Source: an uncultured Oscillospiraceae bacterium (GTDB taxonomy: Bacteria; Bacillota; Clostridia; Oscillospirales; Oscillospiraceae). From it: a stretch of DNA of 12,896 nucleotides. The notes below the pieces were generated by a model. The model ran no database searches, had not been told where the DNA came from, and saw nothing but the letters and a program-made list of their open reading frames with translations. Positions 11,438-12,896 of this stretch are shown here, piece after piece (within the stretch, counting starts at the first letter, position 1; every line of letters starts with the position of its first letter). Made by a program: the position numbers and the translations under genes. The stretch is taken from contig CAKUEI010000045.1 of the NCBI GenBank assembly GCA_934646175.1, positions 1 to 12,896 of the forward strand. The letters are read 5' to 3'.

Positions 11438-12896
11438 ATGAAGAAACGCGTTTTGTCGTGGCTTCTCACGGTGGTCATGGTGCTGGGCATGCTGCCCGCC
11501 ACGGCCCTCGCCGCGGATGCCGTGACAGAGATCAGCACGCCTACAGAGCTTGCCGCTCTGGGCGGGAAAAGTCTGTCAGGAAATTACCGTCTGACGGATG
11601 ACATCGACATGACCGGCCAAACCATGCAGCCCATTAAAAGCCTTTATAGAGGCACCTTTGACGGCGACGGGCATACCGTCACCCTCAAGCTGAACGTCAC
11701 CAGCGGCAACGCCGGACTTTTTGCCGAGACCGGCACCGACGCCGTGATTAAAAACATTGAAGTTGCCGCTGATGTGACTTCCAACGTTTCCTCTTCCAGT
11801 TACGGCACCGCCGGTCTGGTCGGCAAGGTCTCCGGTACCACAACGATTACAAACTGTGGCGTAACCGGCAATGTAAAAAACACTGCCACAGGGACCTATT
11901 CCACTGCTTATACCGGCGGACTGGTCGGTTACCAAACCGCCAATCTAACCATTAACGACTCCTATACCACTTGCGAAGTTACAAGCAGTAGTCTATCTTC
12001 CAGTTCCTATACCGGTGGTCTAATTGGTAAAGAATCCAATTATTACACACTTTCCGCCACAAACTGCTATACAACCGGTGCAGTTACGGCTGCAAAAGGT
12101 TATGCCGGTGGCATGAGTGGCTATATTTACTGCAGCGCAAGTTATACGCACTCTTATACAAATTGTTATGCTGCTGGTTCGGTCACCGTAACCGGTGCAG
12201 CCAGCAATGCTTACGGTTTTGCCTATAGCTATGCCTCCACTGGATACAATTTTACCAATTGCTACTACAACAGCATCAACACCAATGGTTGCAATAAAAC
12301 AGATGCAGCTATTACCGCCAAAACCTCCGACGGTCTGAAATCCCTTGCCGACACCCTCGGCGACAGCTTCCGGGCTGACCTTGCCGAGCCCATCAACGGC
12401 GGCTATCCCATCCTCTCCTGGCAGTATTTTGACCCCAATGCCAAATATACCGTCATTCTCAACGTGGAGCCGACAGGCTCCGTCCTCACTTGGAACGGCA
12501 CAGAGCAGCCCGTCTCCGCGGATGGTAAGTACAAGTTTGATGAGGTGGCTGTCGGCAACTACGACTACTCCGTCTCCAATGCGGATGACTATGCCACTCA
12601 ATCCGGCACCGTCACAGTTAAAAACAAAAACGTTGAAACAACCGTCCAGCTTGAATTAAACAAGCACAAGCTCACCTTTTCCCTCACTCCGCAAGATGCG
12701 GAGCTGACCGTCAAAAAGGGCAATGAAGAGCTGGAGTCCAACTCGGACGGCAGCTATTTCGTGGTCAACGGTACATATAGCTACACCGCTTCCAAGTTCG
12801 GCTATGAGACTGCCGAAGACACAGTGACGGTGGACCGTGCAGACAAAGAGCAGTCCGTAACAATGACCAAAGCGCCGTCAGCAACCGTGCGCTTTG
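11438..12896 (+). CDS. secreted GLUG-repeat surface protein, N-terminal part (runs off the right edge)
   Basis: An open frame of 486 codons without a stop continues past 12896. The ATG at 11438 has AGGAGG 9 nt upstream. A signal peptide (KKR, a hydrophobic core to about 20, cleavage after ATALA at 25) shows export. Residues 27-110 form a beta-helix-like entry (ELAALGG...RGTFDGDGHTVTL, GLF). Then come GLUG repeats of about 25-35 residues starting near 126 (GLVGK), 160 (GGLVGY), 193 (GGLIGK) and 224 (GGMSGY), most ending in a C/Y...G.VT pattern, and closing with NGGYPILSWQ (319-328). Two PEGA-like or carboxypeptidase-regulatory-like beta domains follow (about 337-407 and 410-477), and a third begins. 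GLUG proteins are surface or adhesin-like proteins. Control by the cobalamin riboswitch links it to corrinoid supply. Any corrinoid-binding or cell-wall anchoring domain would lie outside the window. Confidence 0.92.
   Translation, partial: MKKRVLSWLLTVVMVLGMLPATALAADAVTEISTPTELAALGGKSLSGNYRLTDDIDMTGQTMQPIKSLYRGTFDGDGHTVTLKLNVTSGNAGLFAETGTDAVIKNIEVAADVTSNVSSSSYGTAGLVGKVSGTTTITNCGVTGNVKNTATGTYSTAYTGGLVGYQTANLTINDSYTTCEVTSSSLSSSSYTGGLIGKESNYYTLSATNCYTTGAVTAAKGYAGGMSGYIYCSASYTHSYTNCYAAGSVTVTGAASNAYGFAYSYASTGYNFTNCYYNSINTNGCNKTDAAITAKTSDGLKSLADTLGDSFRADLAEPINGGYPILSWQYFDPNAKYTVILNVEPTGSVLTWNGTEQPVSADGKYKFDEVAVGNYDYSVSNADDYATQSGTVTVKNKNVETTVQLELNKHKLTFSLTPQDAELTVKKGNEELESNSDGSYFVVNGTYSYTASKFGYETAEDTVTVDRADKEQSVTMTKAPSATVRF

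Noticed and set aside
10899..11441. Plus-strand open frame of 180 codons over the riboswitch
   Set aside because: It covers the promoter, the structured cobalamin riboswitch and the terminator; the translation is Arg/Gly/Pro-rich and the start lies upstream of the predicted transcript start.
1..12896. CRISPR array, tRNA, rRNA, transposase or prophage genes
   Set aside because: No regularly spaced repeats, no cloverleaf with conserved tRNA arms and no mobile-element protein were seen on either strand.

Overview
The window looks like chromosomal DNA of a GC-rich, low-GC-Gram-positive-lineage anaerobe, most like the Oscillospiraceae (Flavonifractor / Oscillibacter / Intestinimonas type). The reasons are strong AGGAGG-type ribosome binding sites, frequent GTG and TTG starts, a SpoVB-family flippase, a lipobox lipoprotein, Firmicutes-type sigma-A promoters, and a large GLUG-repeat surface protein behind a cobalamin riboswitch. 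Taxonomy is inference; no rRNA or marker gene is present.

Layout. Nearly everything up to 10741 is on the minus strand, in three transcription units read right to left. (1) 1-2806: a promoter at 2778-2806, then purine nucleoside phosphorylase (1912-2736), an MtaD-type amidohydrolase (579-1883) and the N-terminal part of a SpoVB/MurJ-superfamily flippase (runs off the left edge at 1). (2) 2808-9347: a strong promoter (9319-9347), then a six-gene operon with gaps of only -4 to +32 nt: surface transglutaminase, DltA-like adenylating enzyme, acyl carrier protein, MBOAT acyltransferase, SGNH/DltD-like protein and a lipoprotein, closed by a terminator at 2808-2835. (3) 9389-10879: a membrane-anchored family 2 glycosyltransferase with its own promoter and terminator. 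Divergent from it on the plus strand, a consensus promoter (10924-10952) drives a ~480-nt leader containing a cobalamin riboswitch (about 11035-11245) and an intrinsic terminator (11295-11328). This leads into a secreted GLUG-repeat protein (11438 to beyond the right edge).

How the genes fit. The six-gene operon has every step of a cell-envelope acylation pathway: amino acid activation, loading on a carrier protein, membrane transfer by an MBOAT, and final transfer outside the cell by an SGNH-fold protein. It is not a standard dltXABCD operon. The MBOAT is about 530 residues and ends in FIYNQF, the acyl-shuttle hexapeptide normally carried by DltX. The SGNH protein has Cys where the nucleophilic Ser is expected. 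The adenylation pocket lacks the DltA Cys linked to D-alanine selection. The operon also makes a wall-spanning transglutaminase and a lipoprotein. The acyl group and the acceptor polymer are unknown. The PNP/MtaD pair suggests salvage of adenosine-type by-products of SAM chemistry by deamination and then phosphorolysis. The riboswitch-controlled surface protein is a candidate for corrinoid capture or another B12-responsive surface function; only its first 486 residues are visible.
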